From Paenibacillus sp. YN15 (lineage in GTDB: Bacteria; Bacillota; Bacilli; Paenibacillales; NBRC-103111): DNA of 64,000 nucleotides. The number at the start of each line of letters is the position of its first letter. The first letter of the stretch is position 1. A program made the position numbers and the translations under genes. Location: assembly GCF_003285005.1 (NCBI RefSeq), contig NZ_QMFA01000005.1, forward strand, positions 124,001-188,000. The letters run 5' to 3'. Shown here in pieces: positions 36,592 to 43,636 of the stretch. The notes beneath the pieces are model-generated. The model was not told the DNA's origin and made no database searches. It worked only from the letters and a program-made list of their open reading frames with translations.

Positions 36592-36702
36592 GATGAAGGT
36601 GATTGGAGCGTTGGAGCGATTGGAGCGTTGGAGCGATGAAGGTGATGGGATGAGGACATGGGATGAGGACGATGGATGAAGGCGATGGATGAAGGCGATT
36701 GG
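36592..36702. repeat. Short tandem-repeat tract
   Basis: Successive low-complexity blocks: ATTGGAGCGTTGGAGCG twice, GGGATGAGGAC-type units twice, then GATGGATGAAGGC twice. No coding potential with a ribosome site. Confidence 0.7.
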
Positions 36703-36709
36703 AGAACGG

Positions 36710-36844
36710 ATAGCGGAAATGGTTTTCCGTTATTGGCTTCAAAAGCCCCTCCAGCAGGGCGAGTTTGGCGAAATAGCAGAAGTTGGCTTCCGTTATCCTT
36801 AACAAGCTCCGGAGCAGGAATAGCGGAAGCTGGGCTTCCGCTAT
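36710..36844. repeat. Three ATAGCGGAA...TTCCGCTAT hairpin repeats
   Basis: Copies at 36710-36733, 36773-36796 and 36820-36844. Each has about 9-bp arms around a 5-7-base loop. The same family occurs near 47.6-47.8 kb and in decayed form near 18.8-19.0 kb. Confidence 0.75.
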
Positions 36845-36936
36845 TGGCGCATACTCTCCAGTTTCGGAGGAACTAGTGGGAGTCTGGGCCGTGATGGAAA
36901 ATTTGATATGGCAGATTAGTTGAGGGAGGTTGGATT

Positions 36937-38643
36937 ATGTTTGCGGTAACGTCGGAGGAAATGCGCAGGCTGGACCGCCGGACCATTGAGGAGATCGGCA
37001 TTCCCGCCATGGTGCTGATGGAAAATGCCGGGCGGGCCATCGCCGAGGAGGTGCTGCGGCTGGCCGGCCGCGGGGGAAGCGCGGCGGTGCGCGAAGGCGG
37101 CGGGGTGCAAGGCGCCGCCGCAGGTTCGGGGGCGGCAGGCGGAGCAGCTGCCGCCGGTGCAGGAGCGGCGCCTGGCGGGGAGCGCGCAGCCGCAGGCGCC
37201 GATAGTGCGCTCCCGGCTCGGCGCCGGGAGCGGTGGCTGGTGCTGGCCGGCAAGGGCAACAACGGCGGCGACGGGTTTGCGGCTGCCCGCCACCTGATGG
37301 AGGCGGGCGTCGCCGTTGACGTGGCGCTGGCGGTGCCCGCCGCGGAGCTTTCAGGCGAAGCCGCGGCCCAGGCGGCCATTGCCGCCCGCTTCGGCGTGCC
37401 GTGCCTGGACGCGTCGGCGTCCGGAGCACCGCTCCAGTGGGAGCGGTACTCCGGCGTCGTCGACGCGCTGCTGGGCACAGGCGCCGCCGGTGCGCCGCGG
37501 GAGCCCTATGCGGCGCTGATCCGCGCCGCCAACGCAAGCGGGCTGCCCATTGTGGCAGCCGATATCCCCAGCGGCATGGACGCCGATACCGGCGCCGTCC
37601 ATGCCCCCTGCATCAGGGCCGCCTCCACCGTGGCCCTGGCCTTCCTGAAGCGGGGGCTGCTGCAGTACCCCGGCGCGGAATACGCCGGGCAAATCACCGT
37701 AGCCCCCATCGGCATTCCCTCCCGGCTGGCCCGCGAAGAAGGAGTGGCGGTGCGCTACGTCACCGCCCAAACCGCCGCGGAGGCGCTCTCCCTCGATCCC
37801 CTGCGCCCCCGGGCGGCGGACACCCACAAGGGCACCTACGGCCATGTGCTGGTGGCCGCAGGCTCCGCCGCCATGATGGGCGCGGGCCTGCTGTCCGCCT
37901 CCGCCGCGCTGCGGGGCGGCAGCGGCCTGGTGAGCTGGGCCCTGCCCGCCTCCCTGACGCCCTTGGCGGTGAACCGCCCTCCGGAGCTGATGCTGGCCCC
38001 GCTTACCGAGACGCCCGCGCCTGCTTCCGCCGACGCTGTCGGCTGGTCCGCCGTTGCCCCGCAGGCGCTGCGGGAGTTGGCCAACTCCCGCAGCGCCATG
38101 CTTATCGGCCCGGGTTTGGGCCGGTGGGCAGGAGACAGCGCCTGGCTGCGGCGGATCTGGGAAGAAACCGCCTGCCCACTGGTGGTAGATGCCGATGCCC
38201 TGAACATGCTGGCAGACGCCCAGGATTTCCGCACTTGGATTGCCCCGGCCAACCGGCCCGCCATCCTCACCCCGCACCCGGGAGAAATGTCCCGCCTGCT
38301 GGGCATCCCCACCGCGGAAGTGCAGCGTGACCGCATCGGCTCAGCTATCCGTTTTGCCCGGGAGCACAATGTTGTTCTGGTCCTGAAGGGGGCCCGCACC
38401 GTCACCGCCCTCCCCGACGGCCGCGCCTATATCAACGGCACCGGCAACCCGGGCATGGCCACCGGCGGAGCCGGGGATGTGCTGGCCGGGCTGATTGCCT
38501 CCCTGCTGGCCCAAGGCTATGCCGCAGGAGAAGCCGCCGCCCTAGGCGTCTACCTCCACGGCGCCGCCGGTGACCGAGCGGCACAACTGCGCCCCGGCGG
38601 TTCCGCTTCTCTTCTGGCCGGAGACATTGTGGCACAGCTATGA
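36937..38643 (+). CDS. nnr: Bifunctional NAD(P)HX epimerase / ADP-dependent NAD(P)HX dehydratase
   Basis: The 568-residue protein repairs hydrated NADH and NADPH. The N-terminal epimerase half (YjeF_N) shows RRTIEEIGIPAMVLMENAGR, GKGNNGGDG and DALLGTGAAG. The C-terminal dehydratase half (YjeF_C, from about 270) shows HKGTYGHVLVAAGS, LIGPGLGRW, DADALNML, TPHPGEMSRLLG and GTGNPGMATGGAGDVLAG. An unusual Ala/Gly-rich insert of about 45 residues (about 48-92) separates the first helix from the GKGNNGGDG strand; it is coded by very GC-rich DNA. GGGAGG precedes the ATG. Confidence 0.92.
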   Translation: MFAVTSEEMRRLDRRTIEEIGIPAMVLMENAGRAIAEEVLRLAGRGGSAAVREGGGVQGAAAGSGAAGGAAAAGAGAAPGGERAAAGADSALPARRRERWLVLAGKGNNGGDGFAAARHLMEAGVAVDVALAVPAAELSGEAAAQAAIAARFGVPCLDASASGAPLQWERYSGVVDALLGTGAAGAPREPYAALIRAANASGLPIVAADIPSGMDADTGAVHAPCIRAASTVALAFLKRGLLQYPGAEYAGQITVAPIGIPSRLAREEGVAVRYVTAQTAAEALSLDPLRPRAADTHKGTYGHVLVAAGSAAMMGAGLLSASAALRGGSGLVSWALPASLTPLAVNRPPELMLAPLTETPAPASADAVGWSAVAPQALRELANSRSAMLIGPGLGRWAGDSAWLRRIWEETACPLVVDADALNMLADAQDFRTWIAPANRPAILTPHPGEMSRLLGIPTAEVQRDRIGSAIRFAREHNVVLVLKGARTVTALPDGRAYINGTGNPGMATGGAGDVLAGLIASLLAQGYAAGEAAALGVYLHGAAGDRAAQLRPGGSASLLAGDIVAQL

Positions 38644-38656
38644 TCCTCCCTTGTCA

Positions 38657-39523
38657 TCATCCCAACCGCCTGAACCGGCCCATAACCTCCACTGTTTCCA
38701 GCACATTGACGAAGGACTTGGGGTCCGTCTCGAGAATGGCCTTCCGCAGCTCCGCCAGCTCATAGCGGGTGGTAACCGTCATCAGCATGCAGTTTCCTTC
38801 GTGGCTGTAGCCGCCCTCGGCATTGACCACTGTTACCCCATGGGGCAAAAGCTTCAGCCGGGCCAGCATTTCATCCCGCCTTTTGGTGACGATGAAGCAG
38901 GTTACTTTAACATGGCGGATATGGATCATGTCCACCACCTTGCTCTTGACGAAGGTACACAGCATGGTGCACAGAGCCAGGTCCCAGCTTTTGAAATAAC
39001 CCAACGTGAGAATCACCATGCCGTCCATAATAAACAGCACAGTTCCTATGGGAACGTCGCGCTTCCGGGTAATAATGGAGCCCAGAATATCGAAGCCCCC
39101 CGTGGAGCCGCCTGCCCGCAGGGAAAAGCCGATCCCTCCGGCAATAATTACGCCTCCGGCAATCGCCGCCAAGATGGGATCGCTGACTACTTTGATGCTG
39201 GGCAGCACACTCAAGAACCAGGTAGTGGAGGCTACGGACAGAATGCTCAGGAAAATGTAACGTTTGCCGACGGCAATCAAGCCCCAGATGAGAATGGGCA
39301 GGTTCATGCCAAAATAGAACAGCGAAATATATTTGGGATTGCTCAAATACCCGATAACGGAAGCAAGCCCTGCAACACCGCCGGACAATAGCTGATGCGG
39401 TATCAGGAACAGCTTCAGCCCGATGGAAACCAGCAGTGCGGATACAACGATCATAACCACATCACGAGCCTGCTTCATAATTCCCTCCATGGAAACTGGG
39501 ATGGCAAGATTGCGAATGTACAT
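38657..39523 (-). CDS. YitT-family membrane protein (DUF161/DUF2179)
   Basis: The 288-residue protein starts at ATG 39523 with AAGGGGA upstream. The N-terminal part has five to six membrane helices with the family segments LFLIPHQLLSGGVAGLA and GFSLRAGGSTGGFDILGSII. The C-terminal DUF2179 domain (from about 220, MLMTVTTRYELAELRKAIL) is cytoplasmic. The function is not established; several YitT paralogues are usual in Bacilli. It converges on the NAD(P)HX repair gene with only a 13-bp gap. Confidence 0.88.
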   Translation of the reverse strand: MYIRNLAIPVSMEGIMKQARDVVMIVVSALLVSIGLKLFLIPHQLLSGGVAGLASVIGYLSNPKYISLFYFGMNLPILIWGLIAVGKRYIFLSILSVASTTWFLSVLPSIKVVSDPILAAIAGGVIIAGGIGFSLRAGGSTGGFDILGSIITRKRDVPIGTVLFIMDGMVILTLGYFKSWDLALCTMLCTFVKSKVVDMIHIRHVKVTCFIVTKRRDEMLARLKLLPHGVTVVNAEGGYSHEGNCMLMTVTTRYELAELRKAILETDPKSFVNVLETVEVMGRFRRLG

Positions 39524-39928
39524 GATAGAATCCCCTTTTTTCTTTTCCTCATGATGGGCAAGGCTAATTTCGGCCATGCCGAAAGCAAATTCTTGGAGGG
39601 CATAATAATTTTCCTCTAAGGACGAACCCGCTTCGTGTACAGGCCTCGGCAAAAAATTATTTTATCATGGCGATTATATTTTTTATCGGGTTGGGCGACT
39701 ATGATTTCTCTCACACTTGATGTCAGGTTATGAATGAGCTTTTTTATCTTGTCGACAGCTCCCGAAAGAAATTTGAAATAGACGAAATGTTATGAAAATA
39801 ACCCCCGGCAAATCCATCAAAGCCCCGGAAGAAATTCCCGATTTCGCCATTTCCTTTACTGCCCTATTGACGTACAATAAGCCTGTTCGCAAGCCCTTAT
39901 CTTACCACCCACAGGAGGTTTATCGACC
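39524..39928. other. Divergent intergenic region
   Basis: About 400 AT-rich bases between the YitT gene and the zinc-ribbon gene. On the minus strand TATAAT lies near 39680, without a good -35. On the plus strand TTGACG (39866) has no matching -10. No gene was seen. Confidence 0.4.
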
Positions 39929-40144
39929 ATGCCCTCTTATGATCTGAAATGCCGCTGCGGAAACCAGTTCAACGTCTCCGCCTCCATAAGCGAGCGCACC
40001 GGCAAGCGCATCCTTTGCCCGGAATGCGGCAGCAATGAGCTGGAAGCCGTGTTCAAAAGCGTAGGAATTCTTAGCTCGCGAAGATCTCCGGAAATGCCCT
40101 CCTGCCCCAATGCCCACGTATGCGGCGGCGGGTGCGCGCATTAA
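39929..40144 (+). CDS. FmdB-like zinc-ribbon protein with Cys-rich tail
   Basis: A 71-residue protein with AGGAGG upstream. It begins with a zinc ribbon of the FmdB/CxxC_CxxC type (MPSYDLKCRCGNQF, later CPECGSNELE). It ends with an extra Cys/His tail (CPNAHVCGGGCAH) that could bind a second metal. Proteins of this group are small regulators or chaperones of unclear function. A strong hairpin follows. Confidence 0.8.
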   Translation: MPSYDLKCRCGNQFNVSASISERTGKRILCPECGSNELEAVFKSVGILSSRRSPEMPSCPNAHVCGGGCAH

Positions 40145-40172
40145 CCTGCCGCCGACGCCGGCAGACATGGCA

Positions 40173-40202
40173 AAGGCCGTCTTCATCCGGGAAGACGGCC
40201 TT
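40173..40202. terminator. Bidirectional terminator hairpin
   Basis: AAGGCCGTCTTC, 6-base loop, GAAGACGGCCTT: a perfect 12-bp stem between the zinc-ribbon gene and the end of the DHFR operon. Confidence 0.8.
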
Positions 40203-40226
40203 GTTGCAGTTCTTATAGCGTTATCC

Positions 40227-40715
40227 CTACCGCCCAATCGGAAGGTATTCCCGGAAATCATAGGAGTAGGGATTGTCCTCATCCGTCATTCCGGGAACGA
40301 CGGAAGCCAGCTCCCATTGCCCCTCCTCCACCTTCGGAAAAAAGGTATCCGCCGGAAAAGCCTGATGGATCAGCGTCAATAACAGCCTGTCCGCCCGGGG
40401 CAAAAACAGCTTGAACACCTCGGCGCCGCCGATAATGAATACCTCGCCTTCTCCCGCCAGCTTCAGCCCCTCCTCCGGCGTAGAGGCCCACAACACCCCT
40501 TGGGCATCTGCAGGAGCGGGCCGGCGGCTCAGCACAATATTGGTTCTGTCCGGCAGGGGACGGCCGATGGATTCCCAGGTTTTGCGGCCCATCAGCACCG
40601 CGTGGCCGGTGGTGATCCGGCGGAAGCGGGCCAGATCGCCAGGCAGCCGCCAGGGCAGCCGCCCTTCCCGGCCGATGCCGCGGTTTTGGTCCATAGCGGC
40701 AATCAGCGTGATCAT
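40227..40715 (-). CDS. folA: Dihydrofolate reductase
   Basis: The 162-residue enzyme reduces dihydrofolate to tetrahydrofolate with NADPH. Family motifs: ITLIAAMDQNRGIGREGRLPWRLPGDLARF (substrate site), GRKTWESIGRPLP, NIVLSRR and FIIGGAEVF (NADPH site). The catalytic acid of the PWxLPxD segment is Asp. The ATG at 40715 overlaps the thyX stop by 4 bases (ATGA), so its translation is coupled to ThyX. Confidence 0.95.
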   Translation of the reverse strand: MITLIAAMDQNRGIGREGRLPWRLPGDLARFRRITTGHAVLMGRKTWESIGRPLPDRTNIVLSRRPAPADAQGVLWASTPEEGLKLAGEGEVFIIGGAEVFKLFLPRADRLLLTLIHQAFPADTFFPKVEEGQWELASVVPGMTDEDNPYSYDFREYLPIGR

Positions 40716-41404
40716 GCCTGTTCGAAGAAGGCATCCAGCCAGGGCTCCGCCTTCACAACCTCTTCCCGGAGCCGCTCCGCCAGAAGGGCGATTTCCCACT
40801 GGGCCCCTCTGCCCGGACGGCGTTTGCTGTAGAAGGTTAAGAGCGCCCGCAAATTGGCGGTCATGGTAATGTTGGTGGACGCCGCGTTGGGGAGAACAAA
40901 CCGGGCATCCTCCTTGGGTACGCCCAGCTCCGCCAGCTTGTCATAAGCGGTCTGCAGGTTTTCCATCAGCTCGGCGAAATATGCCGCGGCTTCCGGAAGC
41001 TCGGCAATCTTCGGCGGCATGACATAGTTGAAGCCGCCCTTCTTTTTATCGGATGCGTCAGAGACATAGCGCTGGGATTGGACGGAGAATCCGAAGCCCA
41101 CCCGGTGCCGGGTCAATTGGGCCAGCAGCACCCGGGAAACGCCCTCCAGAGCAAAGGTGAAATTGATATGCTCCATGGTGGAGGTGTGGCCGGAGCCGAC
41201 AATATGGCGGAACAGCCGGTCCGCATCGCTGCCTCCTTGCCCGTCCGAAGCAGTTTGCTGCTGATATCTTCCGTATTCCGCTCCCTCGAACAAATCGCTG
41301 GGCTCATTGGGGCTGTAGCAGGTTCTGATTGCCGTAAAGGCGATTTTCCGGGCCTCCGGCGTATGCGCCAGCAGCTCCACGTGCATTTGTATTTGATTTC
41401 CCAT
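40712..41404 (-). CDS. thyX: FAD-dependent thymidylate synthase ThyX
   Basis: The 230-residue enzyme makes dTMP from dUMP using methylene-tetrahydrofolate and NADPH. The ThyX signature RHRxxSxxxxSxR is present in modified form as RHRVGFGFSVQSQRY. GSGHTSTMEHINFTF and SNPNAASTN-like VLPNAASTNITMTANLRAL are further family segments. ATG 41404 has AGGGGAG. The metallophosphoesterase stop lies immediately upstream (TAAATGAGG) and folA overlaps downstream, giving a tight three-gene operon. A variant Phe replaces the first signature Ser. Confidence 0.93.
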   Translation of the reverse strand: MGNQIQMHVELLAHTPEARKIAFTAIRTCYSPNEPSDLFEGAEYGRYQQQTASDGQGGSDADRLFRHIVGSGHTSTMEHINFTFALEGVSRVLLAQLTRHRVGFGFSVQSQRYVSDASDKKKGGFNYVMPPKIAELPEAAAYFAELMENLQTAYDKLAELGVPKEDARFVLPNAASTNITMTANLRALLTFYSKRRPGRGAQWEIALLAERLREEVVKAEPWLDAFFEQA

Positions 41405-41422
41405 AAAAACGGCTCCCCTCAT

Positions 41423-42568
41423 TTATATAAATTTCAGACGGATATCCAGAATCTCCGAACGGCTTCCCAGCCGGATGGGGGGCCCCCACAGGCCAAAGCC
41501 GGAGGAGACAATGACATGCATGGCTCCTTTTTTCAGGTAGCCCCAATCCAGCTCAAACAATCTCCTTGTGACCAAGTGGGCCGGCGCCATCTGCCCCCTG
41601 TGGGTATGGCCGGAAAGCATCAGATCCACCCCCGCCTCTGCGGCAGTTTGCAGCGCATAAGGCTGATGGTCCAGCAGAATCACGGGACGGTCCGGGTCCG
41701 TCTCCGACAGAAGCTGGCCGACGCTTTGGCGGCCGCCCGCTTCAATCTGCTCCGCCGCTCTGTCCTTGCGGCCGGCAATATAGAAGCTGCCCTCCACATC
41801 CACCACTTGGTCGGTAAGCACCCGGATGCCGATGTCCTTCATTCTGCGGATATACTCGCCGATATGGCCGCCGTAATATTCGTGGTTGCCCAGAGAAGCG
41901 TACACTCCCAACGGCGCATTCAGCAGCTTCAGGGACTGGGCCATATTTTCCCGGATAAAAGGCTCCAGGCTGTCATCCAGCACATCCCCCGCCAAAAGAA
42001 TCACATCGGGCTTCAGCTTGTCCATGGTTTTGGCCAGCTTGACCAGATGGGAATTGCCCACCACAGCCCCCAGATGGATATCCGACGCAGCGGCAATGCG
42101 GAGCTCCTTGCGGCCGTCGCCGCAGGCTTTGGGCACCTCCAGCTCATAGCGGCGGATGACCGTTCTCCACGCATTGCGCGTACCAACCAGCATCACCGCC
42201 ATCAGAATTGCAGCAGCAGTCCATCCGGTACCCAACACCGCGGCGCTCCGCTCCACCCCGGCAAGCCGCAGAAGACCGTAAGCCAGATCAGCCAGAGGCA
42301 CAAGGATGATCATGTAGAACAGAATGGCCAGCCCGTAGGAGCCGATGATTTTCAGCCCTTTGGCCAGAGGATAGGGCAGCGTCTTCCGGAGCAGCATGGC
42401 GGCTATATACGACAGGGCGAGTACGCCGTACCCCAACCAGAACCAGAGGACAGGAATACCGGGAACCGCCTCGCGCCAGAATACCGCCCCGTTCCAGCCC
42501 AAATACAGATTCAGTCCTGCAAACACAGCCAACGACAGCACAGCCGAAACAATCATGCCAGGTTTCAT
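41423..42568 (-). CDS. Membrane-anchored metallophosphoesterase
   Basis: The 381-residue protein has four to five N-terminal membrane helices (about 5-135). The cytoplasmic or outer-face calcineurin-like domain carries all dimetal motifs: SDIHLGAV, LAGDVLDD, GNHEYYGG and SGHTHRGQ. It resembles the YkuE/YaeI group, linked to lipid or cell-envelope metabolism. ATG 42568 follows an AGGAG. It is the first gene of the operon with thyX and folA. No functional link to thymidylate synthesis is evident. Confidence 0.88.
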   Translation of the reverse strand: MKPGMIVSAVLSLAVFAGLNLYLGWNGAVFWREAVPGIPVLWFWLGYGVLALSYIAAMLLRKTLPYPLAKGLKIIGSYGLAILFYMIILVPLADLAYGLLRLAGVERSAAVLGTGWTAAAILMAVMLVGTRNAWRTVIRRYELEVPKACGDGRKELRIAAASDIHLGAVVGNSHLVKLAKTMDKLKPDVILLAGDVLDDSLEPFIRENMAQSLKLLNAPLGVYASLGNHEYYGGHIGEYIRRMKDIGIRVLTDQVVDVEGSFYIAGRKDRAAEQIEAGGRQSVGQLLSETDPDRPVILLDHQPYALQTAAEAGVDLMLSGHTHRGQMAPAHLVTRRLFELDWGYLKKGAMHVIVSSGFGLWGPPIRLGSRSEILDIRLKFI

Positions 42569-42786
42569 ATGCTCGGACTCCTATGATTTCGATTATTCCG
42601 TATTGTCTCACAACCGATGAAGCAATTACAACCGGACACATATCCGCCGCGGAGATAAAACCAAATGCGGACAAAAGAAGCTTGGCGGCCATCATGGCCT
42701 CCGGCAGCACTTTCCTTGATTATTTGTCCCGTGGACGCCGCAAGCTAAATCCGATTCCACCATTCACCCCAAGAGGAGGATGACCG

Positions 42787-42918
42787 ATGGCAAAAAAGAC
42801 CCTAAAGCAAAAAATGCAGGCCATGGCTGACGAATCCGCCAACGCTCAAGACACCAAGGATGCCAAGCTGACGCAGAATGAGGCCAAATTCCACGTGCCC
42901 AACCGGCCTTCGATTTAA
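42787..42918 (+). CDS. 43-residue hypothetical protein
   Basis: Starts MAKKTLKQKMQAMADESANA and ends NEAKFHVPNRPSI, behind a perfect GAGGAGG 8 bases upstream. It is hydrophilic, rich in Lys, Ala and Gln, with no Cys and no membrane helix. A clear terminator follows about 55 bp later, so it looks like a real monocistronic micro-gene. I do not recognise a family. Confidence 0.75.
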   Translation: MAKKTLKQKMQAMADESANAQDTKDAKLTQNEAKFHVPNRPSI

Positions 42919-42971
42919 TTTTCGGCTTCCGTCCGAACGGTCGAGCCGGCGAAAGCCCCGATTCCAGCAAG

Positions 42972-43005
42972 AAGCTCCAGGACAGCAGGTGTCCGGAGCT
43001 CTTTT
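42972..43005 (+). terminator. Intrinsic terminator of the 43-residue protein gene
   Basis: AGCTCC-A-GGACA, 5-base loop, TGTCC-G-GAGCT then CTTTT. Confidence 0.85.
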
Positions 43006-43023
43006 AACTTTTGGGGAATGGTT

Positions 43024-43599
43024 TCATGCTTCAAAAATATCGGTCAGCGCAAGCTCCCACCCTGGGAAAATCCCCACCGGGATAACTCCCTTTTTATCAT
43101 AAGCTTCGCCGTCATCATAATGGCCGTTGTCCTGGAGCTTGTAGACCATCACAATTCGTTCCAAAGGGTACACCATCCAATACTCCTTTACTCCCGAGCG
43201 CTCATAAAGCCGCTTTTTCACCGTAAGATCGTATTTCAGGGTACTGGGGGAAATAATCTCCGCTACCAAATCGGGAGCGCCGCGGCAGCCCTGATCGTCC
43301 AGCTTGGACGGATCACAGATGACGGACAAATCCGGCTGAACCACTGTATCCGTCTTGTCGTCCCGTTCATCTCCCTTGGGCAGCCGGACATCAAAGGGGG
43401 CAACATAAGCCTGGCCTTTCCGGCCTTTCAAAAAGTTTAAAAACATGTTGAACGTCCTGCCCAATATCTCCTGATGAATCCGGTTGGGCGCCGGCGTCAT
43501 AGCATAAACCTGTCCATCCACCAGCTCTACCCGCTCTCCCTCGGGCCAGGTCAAATAATCGGCGTATGTGTACCGTTTGTTTTCCGGCGGCATACTCAT
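43024..43599 (-). CDS. Uma2-family putative endonuclease (DUF820)
   Basis: The 191-residue protein belongs to the Uma2 group with a restriction-endonuclease-like fold. YTYADYLTWPEGERVELVDGQ starts it. PDLSVI and DLVAEIISPST hold the Asp and Glu of the PD-(D/E)xK centre, and YDLTVKKRLYERSGVKEYWMV follows. I chose ATG 43599, 8 bases after AAGGGG; starts at 43605 and 43620 are possible. The biological role of this abundant family is unsettled. It stands alone here. Confidence 0.87.
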   Translation of the reverse strand: MSMPPENKRYTYADYLTWPEGERVELVDGQVYAMTPAPNRIHQEILGRTFNMFLNFLKGRKGQAYVAPFDVRLPKGDERDDKTDTVVQPDLSVICDPSKLDDQGCRGAPDLVAEIISPSTLKYDLTVKKRLYERSGVKEYWMVYPLERIVMVYKLQDNGHYDDGEAYDKKGVIPVGIFPGWELALTDIFEA

Positions 43600-43636
43600 T
43601 TGCATTGCCCCTTTTGCCATCAGTCCATTCTTGCCT

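Noticed and set aside
36592-36844. Repeat tract considered as a CRISPR array or attachment site
   Set aside because: Repeats differ in type and length, with no unique spacers and no cas or integrase gene nearby.
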